From JAJPKK01 sp963787675 (lineage in GTDB: Bacteria; Pseudomonadota; Alphaproteobacteria; Rhizobiales; Xanthobacteraceae), in the NCBI GenBank assembly GCA_963787675.1, contig CAWBDV010000006.1:124001-188000 (forward strand): a stretch of 64,000 nt of DNA. Reading direction: 5' to 3'. A model generated the notes under the pieces. The model saw nothing but the letters and a program-made list of their open reading frames with translations. It searched no databases and was not told where the DNA came from. A program made the translations under genes and the position numbers. Below are positions 35,754 through 44,524 of this stretch, piece after piece (positions within the stretch are counted from its first letter, which is position 1; every line of letters starts with the position of its first letter).

Positions 35754-36722
35754 TCAATTCGTGCGCAAGCCCGCGGCGTCGATCAGCGGCAGCATGCGCT
35801 TGGCATCCTGCTGCACGTAAGCGGCGTATTCGGCGGGACCCTTCAGGAACATTTCCGCGCCGGCCGTCGTGAGCTTGTCCTTGGCGCCTGGTGCATTCAA
35901 CGCCTGCACGATTGCCACGTAGACCTTGTCGACCACTTGCTTTGAAGCTCCCGCCGGCGCCGAGATCCCATACCACGTGCTCAAGTCGAAATCGGGATAT
36001 CCAAGCTCGGCCATGGTCGGGAGATTCGGCAACGTCTCGGAGCGAACTTCATTCGCGACCGCGAGCGCGCGCAAAGCCCCTGCCTGGATGTGAGGGAGGA
36101 GCGACGGGAGATTGAGGAACGCGAGGTCGATCCTTCCGGCGAGGAGATCCGTCGTCGCCGGCGCGGCACCGCCGTAGGGAACATGAACCAACTTCAGGTC
36201 TTCCACCTGCGCAAGCTTCAATCCGAGCAGCAGCGGCAGGCTGCCCTGGCCGACCGAGGCAAAGGTCATGCTTCCGTTCGCGGCTTTCGCCGCGGCGACG
36301 AGCTCCTTGATGGTGCGATAGGGCCGCCGCGATGGCACCACGAGGACATTCGGCACGTTGCCGACCATCGCGATGAAGGTGAAATCCTTGATGCCGTCGA
36401 ACTTGGCGCCCTTGCTCAGGATCGGCGCGATAATGTGGGTTGGCGAACCGCCAATGAGCAAGGTGTAACCATCCGGCGGAGCGTGCGCGACATAAGCCGC
36501 GGCGATCGCGGTGCCGGCACCCGTTTTATTTTCAACGGTAACTGACTGCCCCAGCGCGGCCGACATGCCTTCCGCGACCATGCGCGCGAGAAGATCGGCC
36601 GGGCCGCCCGCCGCATAAGGATTTATCAAGGTGATGTTGCGCGTCGGATAACTTTGCGCGATGGCGTCGCGACCTGTGAACGACAGGCATGCGAGCGCGA
36701 GCATCACCACAATGCGCTTCAT
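35754..36722 (-). CDS. Bug family (TctC-like) periplasmic solute-binding protein
   Basis: A 322-residue Bug protein with signal peptide (MKRIVVMLALACLSFTGRDA, cleavage near AIA-QS). Hallmarks are YPTRNITLINPYAAGGPADL and LGQSVTVENKTGAGTAIAAA. The ATG at 36722 has GAGGGACGAG upstream; an earlier frame to 36794 is antisense to the leader. First gene of the run that continues with the CaiB transferase, so its ligand is probably the operon's substrate acid. It is divergent, 100 bases away, from the MetE-like gene. Confidence 0.94.
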   Translation of the reverse strand: MKRIVVMLALACLSFTGRDAIAQSYPTRNITLINPYAAGGPADLLARMVAEGMSAALGQSVTVENKTGAGTAIAAAYVAHAPPDGYTLLIGGSPTHIIAPILSKGAKFDGIKDFTFIAMVGNVPNVLVVPSRRPYRTIKELVAAAKAANGSMTFASVGQGSLPLLLGLKLAQVEDLKLVHVPYGGAAPATTDLLAGRIDLAFLNLPSLLPHIQAGALRALAVANEVRSETLPNLPTMAELGYPDFDLSTWYGISAPAGASKQVVDKVYVAIVQALNAPGAKDKLTTAGAEMFLKGPAEYAAYVQQDAKRMLPLIDAAGLRTN

Positions 36723-36822
36723 CTCGTCCCTCGATTCCGGTCGCTCGCAAGGGTGAAGCGGCGCATGCGTTTGACGGCCGCAGCAAATAAACAATAAGCT
36801 AGAAGAGTGATCTTTTACAAGA

Positions 36823-37866
36823 ATGGAAAGGCCAAACGTGCTGCTGCCTACAACGCTTGTCGGAAGTTACCCGCAGCCGGATTGGCTTATCGATCGCAAA
36901 CGCCTCGCCGAAATCGTTCCGCCACGGGCGCGTGCCCGCGAGCTGTGGCGCGTCGACGAAGCCTTCCTCGATCAGGCGCAGGACGATGCGACGATCCTTG
37001 CGATCCGCGACCAGGAGCTTGCCGGGATCGACGTCGTCACCGACGGCGAGGTGCGGCGGGAGAGCTATTCAAACCGCTTTGCGACCGCACTTGACGGCAT
37101 GGATAGCGACAATCCCGCGGAGGTTCCGGCGCGCACGCCGGGCCGCGTCCAAATCGTACCTCGCGTGGTCGGGAAGTTGCGGCGAACGGTTCCTGTCCAG
37201 GTGCGCGACACCGCGTTCCTTCGCGCCCAAACCGAGCGGCCGATCCGGGTCACGGTCCCTGGTCCCTTTACGATGACGCAGCAGCTGTTCGACGAATATT
37301 ACAAAGATGAAGTCGCGCTCGCGATAGACTGCGCGGCTGCGTTGAACGAAGAGATCAAAGATTTGTTTGCGGCCGGCGCCGACGTGGTCCAGCTTGACGA
37401 GCCCTTCCTGCAGGCGCAGCCCGACAAGGCGCGCCAGTTTGCCATCACGGCCATCAACCGGGCAGTCGAAGGCGTGACCGGAACGACGGCGGTTCATCTG
37501 TGCTTCGGCTATGCCGCGCGCGTTTCCAGCAAACCTTCGGGATATTCGTTCCTGCCCGAGCTCGACGCCTGCAAGGTCGATCAGATCTCGATCGAGACCG
37601 CTCAGCCAAAGCTCGATTGCGCAGTCCTCGCCGAACTGCCGAGCAAGAGCATCATCCTCGGCGTTCTTGATCTCGGCGACATGAATGTCGAATCGCCCGA
37701 GACCGTGGCCGAGCGCGTCCGCCGCGCGCTGCGCTACGTTCCTGCCGAGCGCATTATCCTCGCGCCCGATTGCGGCATGAAATACCTGCCGCGGGATGTT
37801 GCGTTCGGAAAGCTCTCGGCAATGGTCGAAGCCGCAAAGATTCTCCGCCGCGAACTCGGTCACTAG
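36823..37866 (+). CDS. Cobalamin-independent methionine synthase-like protein (MetE C-terminal domain family)
   Basis: A 347-residue single-domain protein like the C-terminal half of MetE. It contains LVGSYPQPDWL, VTDGEVRRESYSNRF, VPGPFTMTQQL, QLDEPFLQAQ, HLCFGY and ILAPDCGMKYL; the zinc ligands would be His499-type in HLCFGY plus the Cys of DCGMKYL. Such stand-alone versions occur in catabolic clusters and may demethylate or transfer a methyl or other group rather than make methionine. It is divergent from the Bug-CaiB operon and could act on a methylated substrate. Convergent with the GntR gene. Confidence 0.88.
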   Translation: MERPNVLLPTTLVGSYPQPDWLIDRKRLAEIVPPRARARELWRVDEAFLDQAQDDATILAIRDQELAGIDVVTDGEVRRESYSNRFATALDGMDSDNPAEVPARTPGRVQIVPRVVGKLRRTVPVQVRDTAFLRAQTERPIRVTVPGPFTMTQQLFDEYYKDEVALAIDCAAALNEEIKDLFAAGADVVQLDEPFLQAQPDKARQFAITAINRAVEGVTGTTAVHLCFGYAARVSSKPSGYSFLPELDACKVDQISIETAQPKLDCAVLAELPSKSIILGVLDLGDMNVESPETVAERVRRALRYVPAERIILAPDCGMKYLPRDVAFGKLSAMVEAAKILRRELGH

Positions 37867-37920
37867 ATCATTCGCGCGGATGAGCGGCACCGATGCTGCT
37901 TGGTCCGGACCACGGCGCGG

Positions 37921-38676
37921 TCACTTCAGCTTCATGTCGATGCGAACCTGATCGCCGCGGTAGAGACCCTCGCCGATGAAGACGAGACTGCCGGAGCGGT
38001 CGACCACGGAGCGATAGACGTAAACGATCGGCGCATTGAGCGGCAAATTCAAAGCGTGCGCGGTCTGCATGTCGGCCGTGCCGACGGTGAGACTTTGCCG
38101 CGCATCCTTGATCTTCAGGCCTCGGATGTCTGCGATGAGGCGAAGCGCCGTCTTGGTCTCGAATACCTTGCGCGTCATCGCACGCGTCAAACGCTCGTCG
38201 ATGTAAAGCTCGGCAAGAAGGAACGGGACGCCGCCGCGGAAATGGCGTCGCCGCAGTCGCCGATAGGCGGGCGCAAGCTTGCCGATCGGATGGGGAATCT
38301 GCAGCGGTTGATGGCCGCGCTCATTCGAAAGCAGCTCTATCGTCGCGCCGTTGCGCGACATCAGGAGACCGGACCAGTCGGTCGCGACTTCGCACCAGAT
38401 TTGATCGGTGGCCCTTTCCCTGACGAAAGTCCCTTTTGCCCGGTAGCGCTCGATCAACCCTTCGGCCTCGAGCTGGCCGAGCGCCTGCCTGATCGTGGCG
38501 CGGGCCACGCCGCATTCCGCGCTCAGCTCATCGACCGTCGGGATTTGCTTGCCGACGCCCCACGCCCCGGACTGAATACGGCGGCGAAACAAACTCGCAA
38601 GCTGGATATATCGCGAGACGGCGCTGCGGCTGAAGTCGAGGCCCGCGGCTCTATCCGTCGCTCCGATCGCCATCAA
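37921..38676 (-). CDS. GntR family regulator with UTRA domain
   Basis: A 251-residue HutC-type regulator. The N-terminal winged helix (VGKQIPTVDELSAECGVARA, then TIRQALGQLEAEGLIER) is followed by a UTRA ligand domain with VPFLLAELYIDERLT and IVYVYRSVVDRSGSLVFIGE. UTRA regulators sense small metabolites such as urocanate, sugars or acids. The gene sits 56 bases behind the 2-hydroxyacid dehydrogenase, probably in one transcript, and next to the Bug-CaiB operon; it is the likely regulator of this region, by inference only. Confidence 0.92.
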   Translation of the reverse strand: MMAIGATDRAAGLDFSRSAVSRYIQLASLFRRRIQSGAWGVGKQIPTVDELSAECGVARATIRQALGQLEAEGLIERYRAKGTFVRERATDQIWCEVATDWSGLLMSRNGATIELLSNERGHQPLQIPHPIGKLAPAYRRLRRRHFRGGVPFLLAELYIDERLTRAMTRKVFETKTALRLIADIRGLKIKDARQSLTVGTADMQTAHALNLPLNAPIVYVYRSVVDRSGSLVFIGEGLYRGDQVRIDMKLK

Positions 38677-38732
38677 CTCCCTCTTCCGGAAAGCACGCGA
38701 GCGCCAAACGCGCTTAGCCCATAAAGGTTATT

Positions 38733-39698
38733 CTATTGGCTTTTACGGTCAAGGAAGATGGCGGACGTCGCCGCTTCACGAAACGGCCGCTTGGCGAGAT
38801 AGGCATCGAGATCCCCGGTCAACCGGGCGAGCATCGCGGCGCGCGTCTCGTGCGTGATCGATGCCGAATGGGGCGACAGCACCACGTTCTGCATTCCGAT
38901 GAATCGCGGATCGAGGTTGGGCTCGGCGGCGAACACGTCGAGGGCGGCACCGGCAATCATCCCGGTCGTAAGCGCCTCGATCAACGCCGCCTCATCGACC
39001 ACCGAGCCGCGGGCGACGTTGATCAAATATCCGTCCGGGCCGAGCCGCTTCAACACCTCCATCCCGACAAGATGACGCGTCGCTTCCGTGGCCGGACAGC
39101 ACAGCACCAGCACATCGGCGCGCGCGGCCAATGTTTGCAAGTCGGGCACGAACGCATACGGGACATTGGGTTTGCGCGCCGGTCCGGCATAGGCCACGTC
39201 CATGCCGATCCCTGCGGCAAACGTCGCGGCGCGCATGCCGATGCGGCCAAGCCCCACGACCCCCATCGTCTTGCCCGCCACGCGATGCGACGGGGCGATG
39301 CGCTCCTTTTGCCACCGTCCGGCCCGCACGAACCGATCGGCCTCCGCGACGCGCCGCATGATGGCGTAGGTCATCGCGATCACCGCCTCGCCGACGTCGT
39401 CAGCCAATTCGTCGGGTGTATTGCAAATCGCAACGTTCCGCGCCCGCGCCGCGGCGAGATCGACCTTGTCGAGACCCGCCCCGTTGCAGATCACGATCCG
39501 AAGATCGGGCAGCGCCTGCATCTGGGTCGCGTTGATGCCGTGCATGCTGGTGGTGGCGGCGACCGCAACGCCACGTGCCGGCTCGGCCGGCCAAGACGAA
39601 GCGGGATCGGAGACATCGCATCGTTGCGCAAGTGCGGCCCGAAGATCGGCGGGGATGGCCGCTATGCACAAAGCTCTTGGCCGGCTGGGTTCGGACAT
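38733..39698 (-). CDS. D-2-hydroxyacid dehydrogenase (NAD(P)-dependent)
   Basis: A 321-residue D-isomer-specific 2-hydroxyacid dehydrogenase. The nucleotide motif GVVGLGRIGMRAA is near residue 147. The catalytic Arg (NVARGSVVDE), the Glu of the FAAEP segment and the His in LSPHSASIT are all present. Glyoxylate/hydroxypyruvate reductase-like; the precise 2-keto acid is unknown. First gene of a two-gene unit with the GntR regulator. The plus-strand open frame covering the same stretch is antisense noise. Confidence 0.93.
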   Translation of the reverse strand: MSEPSRPRALCIAAIPADLRAALAQRCDVSDPASSWPAEPARGVAVAATTSMHGINATQMQALPDLRIVICNGAGLDKVDLAAARARNVAICNTPDELADDVGEAVIAMTYAIMRRVAEADRFVRAGRWQKERIAPSHRVAGKTMGVVGLGRIGMRAATFAAGIGMDVAYAGPARKPNVPYAFVPDLQTLAARADVLVLCCPATEATRHLVGMEVLKRLGPDGYLINVARGSVVDEAALIEALTTGMIAGAALDVFAAEPNLDPRFIGMQNVVLSPHSASITHETRAAMLARLTGDLDAYLAKRPFREAATSAIFLDRKSQ

Positions 39699-40017
39699 CG
39701 ATGCGCCTCGTTTGGTGATGTTTGAGGTGGGATTCCACGAATCCTTGGCCGCCCGCCGGCAGTCTCGAGGAGGTCAGTCAGCGGGCACCCGAGCAGGAAG
39801 CCCTTGTCGATCAACACTATAGAGCCAGTCTGAGCCACGAACAGAGAGAGCTTGGGTTCGTCCGCTTGCACCTTGGATTTTTCGGTCGGATGCGCCCGCC
39901 TTGGACGGGGCGGAACAACTTCTAGGACTTGGCGGCATTGATCTTTGGTTTTGAACCGCTTGGGGTGCTCGGCCGACTAACGCAGGAGTTTTCACAGAGA
40001 CGGGCCTTCCACCCTCG
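39699..40017. other. Intergenic region between divergent dehydrogenase and AraC genes
   Basis: About 320 bases. No convincing coding sequence or RNA. CAGGAG near 39983 is too far from the ATG at 40018 to be its ribosome site. Confidence 0.45.
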
Positions 40018-41004
40018 ATGCCTGAAAGCAAATCCGACGTCCCGCGCATGTTCGAATTTTCGACCGCGAGCCTGCCGGAGCGCGAGCGTCTTGACCGATT
40101 CATCGAGACCTATGGGCGGACGATCATCAAGCACGACGTCGAACCGGCGCCGGACCGCCCGTTTCAGTTCGATGCAAAGCTCTTCTCCGCGAATGCACTC
40201 GGGGTTGCGGCCGCGACCATCACGCCGTGCGGAGCGCCGCGGACTGCCAAGCACATCGACAGCGACGATCTTGTCCTCAACGTCACTTTGAACGGCGCGC
40301 GCACGGTGCGGCAGCGCGGCCGGGAAGCCGTCGTCCACGACGGCGAGGGGGTCGTGACCACAAGCGCGGATCCAGGCCACGTCACCATTCCAATGGCGAC
40401 AAGGATGCTCAGCTTCCGTGTGCCCCTGGTGCAGATCAGGCCGCTGCTCTCCGACTTCGACGGTTGCCTGCTGCGGCCGATCCGGCACGACACGCCGGCA
40501 CTGCGGCTTCTCACCGGGTATGCCCAAGAAATCGTTCGCACCGGCGCGCTGACCATGCCGGAAATGCGCGGCCATGTGCTGGCGCATCTCACTGACCTTC
40601 TCGCCATGACGATGGGCGCCACGCGCGACGCCGCCGAGACGGCGGGGAGACGCGGCGTCGGCATCGCGCGGCTCCGAGCCATCAAGGCCGATATCGTCGA
40701 GCGGCTCTGCCGTGCCGACCTCACCATCGATGCGATCGCCGCGGCCCACGGCATCTCGTCGCGCTATGTGCGGGGGCTGTTCGATGCCGACGGCACCACG
40801 TTCGGCGAATTCGTGATTGCCCGGCGGCTCGCGCTCGCGCACCGCCGGCTCTCCACTCCGCTCAACGGCGCCCGGACCATCAGCGCCATCGCCTACGAAT
40901 GCGGCTTCGGCGACCTCTCCTATTTCAACCGCGTGTTCCGCCGCACCTTCGGCATGACGCCATCCGACGCCCGCAAAGCCGCCGCCGAAGAGAGCTCAGG
41001 ATAG
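40018..41004 (+). CDS. AraC family transcriptional regulator
   Basis: A 328-residue regulator with a C-terminal AraC double helix-turn-helix: LTIDAIAAAHGISSRYVRGL near residue 240 and the signature ISAIAYECGFGDLSYFNRVF, RTFGMTP near 290-315. The N-terminal ligand domain is of the type common in regulators that start 'LPERERLDRFIETYGR'. ATG at 40018 or 40048, neither with a strong ribosome site. The RNase P RNA gene separates it from the hydrolase/ABC operon on the same strand, so regulation of that operon is only a guess. Confidence 0.93.
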   Translation: MPESKSDVPRMFEFSTASLPERERLDRFIETYGRTIIKHDVEPAPDRPFQFDAKLFSANALGVAAATITPCGAPRTAKHIDSDDLVLNVTLNGARTVRQRGREAVVHDGEGVVTTSADPGHVTIPMATRMLSFRVPLVQIRPLLSDFDGCLLRPIRHDTPALRLLTGYAQEIVRTGALTMPEMRGHVLAHLTDLLAMTMGATRDAAETAGRRGVGIARLRAIKADIVERLCRADLTIDAIAAAHGISSRYVRGLFDADGTTFGEFVIARRLALAHRRLSTPLNGARTISAIAYECGFGDLSYFNRVFRRTFGMTPSDARKAAAEESSG

Positions 41005-41030
41005 GCGAAGCCACGCGAGACGTAGCAAGA

Positions 41031-41135
41031 CGTAGGGCGCAATAGCGCAGCGTATTGCGCCGGCTGACGAGCCGCATCACCGACCCTCGCCGGCGATGCA
41101 CAGCGGCGGCATACGCTGCGCTATTCCGCCCTACG
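41031..41135. repeat. Intergenic inverted repeat, about 30-base arms
   Basis: The left arm starts CGTAGGGCGCAATAGCGCAG at 41031. The right arm ends at 41135 and contains CGCTGCGCTATTCCGCCCTA, its near reverse complement. The intervening 40 bases are unrelated. The sequence is a dispersed palindromic repeat common in Bradyrhizobium-like chromosomes. It lies between the AraC gene and rnpB. Confidence 0.8.
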
Positions 41136-41476
41136 GCCTGTATCTGATCACTGATTACTGACCACTGATCCCTGAACTGGCGAGGGCCCGGCGTTGTCCG
41201 CCGAGCCCTCTTCACATGTCAGCCAGCCTGTAAGCCGGGTTCTGTGTGGCGTCAGGCGCGAGCCTGCCGCGTGACGGCCATTCCTCTGGAACGCCGATTG
41301 CTTGGCGCTTCGAGCAACCAACCCGGACGGCCGGATCCGGACATCGATCCTGAGACGCCTTGCGGCATCCCACGCCGTCCCTATTCGGTCTTGCTCCCGG
41401 TGAGGTTTTCCGTGCCGCTTGCGTTGCCGCAAGCGCGGTGCGCTCTTACCGCACCGTTTCACCCTTGCCGCAGCAT

Positions 41477-41523
41477 CCCCTCCCCACCCTCCCCCGCTTG
41501 CGGGGGAGGGATAGGGAGGGGGC
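41477..41523. repeat. Palindromic repeat inside rnpB helix P12
   Basis: CCCTCCCCCGC-TTG-CGGGGGAGGG with flanking C- and G-rich extensions. It lies where helix P12 is expected, between the conserved ACAGAGAACAGACCGCC and AAGGGTGAAA blocks, and pairs with itself, so it extends the helix without disturbing the core. Confidence 0.85.
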
Positions 41524-41623
41524 CGCGGCGGTCTGTTCTCTGTGGCACTCTCTCTGGGGTCGCCCCCGCCGGACGTTATCCGGCACCGTATGTCCATGGA
41601 GCCCGGACTTTCCTCCCCGAAAC

Positions 41624-41672
41624 GCCCCCACCCTACCCTCCCCCGCATGCGGGGGAGGGTAGGGAGGGGGCG
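41624..41672. repeat. Palindromic repeat inside rnpB helix P3
   Basis: CCCTACCCTCCCCCGCATGC is followed by its exact complement (41631-41664 is a perfect palindrome, with G/C-rich extensions to both sides). It sits in P3, just 5' of the GGAGGAAAGTCCGGGC block. Its core CCCTCCCCCGC is shared with the P12 insertion. Confidence 0.85.
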
Positions 41673-41842
41673 GCCGGGACGGCCGTCCAGCCGACTGACA
41701 ACCGAAAGGAATGGGGTGCGGAACGCGCGGCGTCAAGCCGACGAACCGACTATTGAAAGCATCATGAATACCGGTTCAAAGTGGAGTCCGGTCGCCGCGC
41801 CCGAAAGGCGGAGCGACCTCGGCAATTCCGATGGGAGGCCTC

Positions 41843-42559
41843 ATGGCAGGCGAGTTTGAAGACCATTGCTGGCGCGATATCGTGCCGGCCGACATTCTCG
41901 ACATCTACAGCCATTACGAGCGTAAGACCTTCGTCGGTCCCGCGCCGGCGCTCATCGCCATCGACCTCTATGAGCTTGCCTATCAGGGCGGCGCCAAGCC
42001 CGTCGCCGAGTTGCATCGGACCTATCCGAGTTCCTGCGGCGAGTACGCCCATGCAGCGATCGAGCCGACCAAGCGCCTGTTTGCCGCGGCGCGCCGCGCC
42101 GGTCTGCCGGTGTTTTATTCCACCATGGACACGCGGACGGATTCGCTTCCCGGCTCCATCACCGCGACCAAGCGGCGCAATGTTCGCACCGATCCGGCGC
42201 TCTACGCAATCCGCAGCGATTTCGCGCCGCAGGCGGGCGACGTCGTCATCACCAAGCAGCGCGCCAGCATCTTCTACGGCACGCCGCTTGCCGCCCACCT
42301 CACCCAGCTTGGCGTGCGCACCGTGATCATCTGCGGCGAGAGTACATCGGGCTGCGTTCGCGCGTCCGCGGTCGATGCCTATTCGCACGGCTACCATGTG
42401 GTGCTGGTCGAGGAATGCTGCTTCGACCGCAGCCCGCTCTCGCACAAGGTCAACCTGTTCGACCTGCACCACAAGTATGCCGACGTGATGAAGGTCGGCG
42501 AAGTCGCCGCGCACCTCGAAGCGCAGCCGGCATCGCAGCCGCTGCGCAAGGTGGGCTGA
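41843..42559 (+). CDS. Isochorismatase-like cysteine hydrolase (N-carbamoylsarcosine amidase type)
   Basis: A 238-residue isochorismatase-fold hydrolase. The Asp-Lys-Cys triad is visible: Asp in PALIAIDLYELAY, Lys in VVITKQRASIFYGTPL, and Cys in GESTSGCVRASAVDAYSHG. The length and the 'STSGCVRAS' block fit N-carbamoylsarcosine amidase and related amidohydrolases. The ATG at 41843 has GGGAGG just upstream; ATG at 41831 would place that site inside the gene. First gene of an operon with a deacetylase-like hydrolase (1 base away) and an ABC importer, suggesting uptake and hydrolysis of an N-substituted amide or ureide. Confidence 0.92.
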   Translation: MAGEFEDHCWRDIVPADILDIYSHYERKTFVGPAPALIAIDLYELAYQGGAKPVAELHRTYPSSCGEYAHAAIEPTKRLFAAARRAGLPVFYSTMDTRTDSLPGSITATKRRNVRTDPALYAIRSDFAPQAGDVVITKQRASIFYGTPLAAHLTQLGVRTVIICGESTSGCVRASAVDAYSHGYHVVLVEECCFDRSPLSHKVNLFDLHHKYADVMKVGEVAAHLEAQPASQPLRKVG

Positions 42560-42560
42560 C

Positions 42561-43454
42561 ATGAAACCCAGTCCCTACGGCCCGTTTCCCTATTCGCCGA
42601 TCATCCATCGGCCACGGCTGACCTGGCCGAACGGCGCGCGCGTCGCGCTGTGGATCATTCCCAACATCGAGTTCTTCTCGCTGGAGGAGCGCCCCGGCGG
42701 CTACGGCCCGACCGGCAAAATTCCCGACGTGGTGATGTGGTCCGACCGCGACTACGGCAATCGTGTCGGCATATGGCGCATGATGGAGGTGCTCGACCGC
42801 TACGGCACGCGCGGCACCGTCGCTCTCAACAGCCTGTTGTGCGAGCACCATCCCGTCATCATCGAGGAGGGCAACAAGCGCAAGTGGGAATGGATGGGGC
42901 ATAACGAGAGCAACACGCGCCGCCTCAACGAAGCACCGCCCGGCGAGGAAGAGCAGATCATCAAGCGCACCTTCGCCACCATCAAGCGCGCCGCCGGCGC
43001 GGCGCCCAAGGGCTGGCTCAGCTCCGGCCTCCAGGAAACCTGGGACTCGCTCGACCTCCTCGCGGCGGCCGGCGGTCAATACGTGTGCGACTGGTGCAAC
43101 GACGACCAGCCCTACATCATGCATCTCGACGGGGGACGCCGCCTCGTCTCCGTGCCCTATGCGCAAGAGACGAACGATAAGCCCGCCTACGAGCGCCGGC
43201 TGGTCACGCCCGATGAATTCCGCGACATGATCTGCCGCACCTTCGACGTGCTTTATCGCGAGGGGGCCACGTCCGGGCGCGTGATGGCGATCGCGCTTCA
43301 TCCCTACATCACCGGCGTGCCTCATCGGATCGGCGCGCTGGACGCAGCGCTCGAGTATATCTGCCGCCACGAAAGCGTCTGGCGCACAACCGGCGCCGAG
43401 ATTGCCGACTACTATCTTTCCCCCGCCTGCGCCGCCCATCGCGGAGAGGCGTGA
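42561..43454 (+). CDS. Polysaccharide deacetylase family hydrolase (NodB fold, PuuE-like)
   Basis: A 297-residue NodB-fold protein closest in feel to the PuuE allantoinase / short polysaccharide deacetylase group: YGTRGTVALNSLLCEHHP, then WMGHNESNTRRL, GWLSSGLQETWDSLDLL and IALHPYITGVPHR. The usual Asp of the NodB metal site is replaced by Glu or another residue (NIEFFSLE), and the His region reads GHNESN, as in PuuE-type enzymes that need no acetylated sugar. It probably opens a C-N ring or amide bond. The ATG follows the previous stop by one base, and the next gene's first ATG overlaps this gene's end. Confidence 0.88.
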   Translation: MKPSPYGPFPYSPIIHRPRLTWPNGARVALWIIPNIEFFSLEERPGGYGPTGKIPDVVMWSDRDYGNRVGIWRMMEVLDRYGTRGTVALNSLLCEHHPVIIEEGNKRKWEWMGHNESNTRRLNEAPPGEEEQIIKRTFATIKRAAGAAPKGWLSSGLQETWDSLDLLAAAGGQYVCDWCNDDQPYIMHLDGGRRLVSVPYAQETNDKPAYERRLVTPDEFRDMICRTFDVLYREGATSGRVMAIALHPYITGVPHRIGALDAALEYICRHESVWRTTGAEIADYYLSPACAAHRGEA

Positions 43455-43540
43455 TGCCCGCGAGCGCGCGCCTCTTCGCTCATGCCTGCAACAGCGGGCG
43501 GGACGCGCGCGATCGAGCGGCGGCGACGAGGGAGGGCAAG

Positions 43541-44515
43541 ATGGCGGCGCGCAACCTGTTGCGGTGGCCGGCGCTCGCGATCGCCTGCGCGATCGCAGCC
43601 GCCTCACCCGCGACCGCCGCCGACACGGTGACGGTCGGCACGGTCGGCTCGGCGTCAGCCAACTTGTGGCCTATCATCGCCGGCATCAAGCAGGGCTTTT
43701 TTGCCGAAAAGGATGTTCGGATCGACATCATCTTCGTGCAGTCGAGCGCGGCGACGATACAGCAGCTGACCGCCGGCTCGCTCGACATCACCATGTCCAC
43801 CGGGCTCGTCGATCCGATCCGCGCCATCGACAAGGGCGCGCCGCTCGCCATCGTGCGCTTCGAGGCCCGCTCGCCGCCCTACGCCTTGGTCGCGAAGCCC
43901 GCCATCAAGACGTTCCGCGATCTCAAGGGCAAGATCATCTCGGCCGGCGGCGCGAAAGACATTACCCGCATTTACGTGGAACGGATGCTCGCACCGAGCG
44001 GCATCAAGCCGGGCGACTTCGACTACGTCTACGCCGGCGCAACTTCCGCGCGCGCCGCCGCGCTGCAGTCCGGCGCCGTCGATGCCGCGATACTGCTGCC
44101 GCCCTACAACTTTCAGGCCGTGGCGAACGGCTTCAACGAGCTTGGGCGGACCGTTGATTTCGCGCCGGAACTGCCGTTCTCGGGCACCGTCGTCGGGCGG
44201 GCCTGGGCGAGCAGCCACAAGGCGCTTCTGACGCGGCTCCTCGAAGCGCATTTGAAGGCAGTGGCGTGGTTTGACGACGAGCACAACCGCGCGGACGCGG
44301 TGCGGATATTGGTCGAGGCGTCCGGGCTCAAGCCCGACGAGGTCGAAAAGGCCTATGACTACTATCGCCAGGGCAAGTTCTTCGAGCCGACCGGCAAAGT
44401 GTCGCTTGCGCGACTTCGTGCGCTGGTTGCCGCGCTGGAAAGCCTCGGCGACCTCCCAACGGGCATGGACGTCAATCGTCTGCTGCTGCCGGGCGTGACA
44501 GAAGTGTCGGATTGA
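43541..44515 (+). CDS. ABC importer substrate-binding protein (SsuA/TauA/NMT1 type)
   Basis: A 324-residue periplasmic binding protein. The signal peptide ends in AAASPATAA-DT. The motifs VGTVGSASANLWPIIAGIKQ, GFFAEKDVRIDIIFVQSSAA and GSLDITMSTG match the SsuA/TauA/ThiY (NMT1) group that binds sulfonates, pyrimidines and related ring compounds. ATG at 43541 is chosen because GGGAGGG precedes it and it begins a proper signal peptide; ATG at 43451 overlaps the deacetylase end and would add 30 basic residues. Forms an importer with the next two genes. Confidence 0.93.
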   Translation: MAARNLLRWPALAIACAIAAASPATAADTVTVGTVGSASANLWPIIAGIKQGFFAEKDVRIDIIFVQSSAATIQQLTAGSLDITMSTGLVDPIRAIDKGAPLAIVRFEARSPPYALVAKPAIKTFRDLKGKIISAGGAKDITRIYVERMLAPSGIKPGDFDYVYAGATSARAAALQSGAVDAAILLPPYNFQAVANGFNELGRTVDFAPELPFSGTVVGRAWASSHKALLTRLLEAHLKAVAWFDDEHNRADAVRILVEASGLKPDEVEKAYDYYRQGKFFEPTGKVSLARLRALVAALESLGDLPTGMDVNRLLLPGVTEVSD

Positions 44516-44524
44516 ATTATCCGC

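Larger units (their letters stand above)
41217..41700 (-). ncRNA. rnpB: RNase P RNA (bacterial type A) with two palindromic helix insertions
   Basis: On the minus strand all universal blocks occur in order: P1 5' arm at 41699-41688; GGGGAGGAAAGTCCGGGCTC at about 41617; AGAGTGCCACAGAGAACA at about 41552; AAGGGTGAAACGGTGCGGTA, followed by AGAGCGCACCGCG, at about 41467-41435; GAGCAAGACCGAATAGGG near 41397; and ACAGAACCCGGCTTACAGG at the 3' end with the P1 3' arm CAGGCTGGCTGAC. It is the catalytic subunit for tRNA 5' processing. At about 484 nt it is longer than the usual ~400, because helices P3 and P12 carry long palindromes. Confidence 0.97.

Noticed and set aside
34541..35872. 443-codon plus-strand open frame
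   Set aside because: Antisense to the CaiB gene; shadow composition.
42450..43607. 385-codon minus-strand open frame
   Set aside because: Antisense to the NodB-like gene; no start signal.
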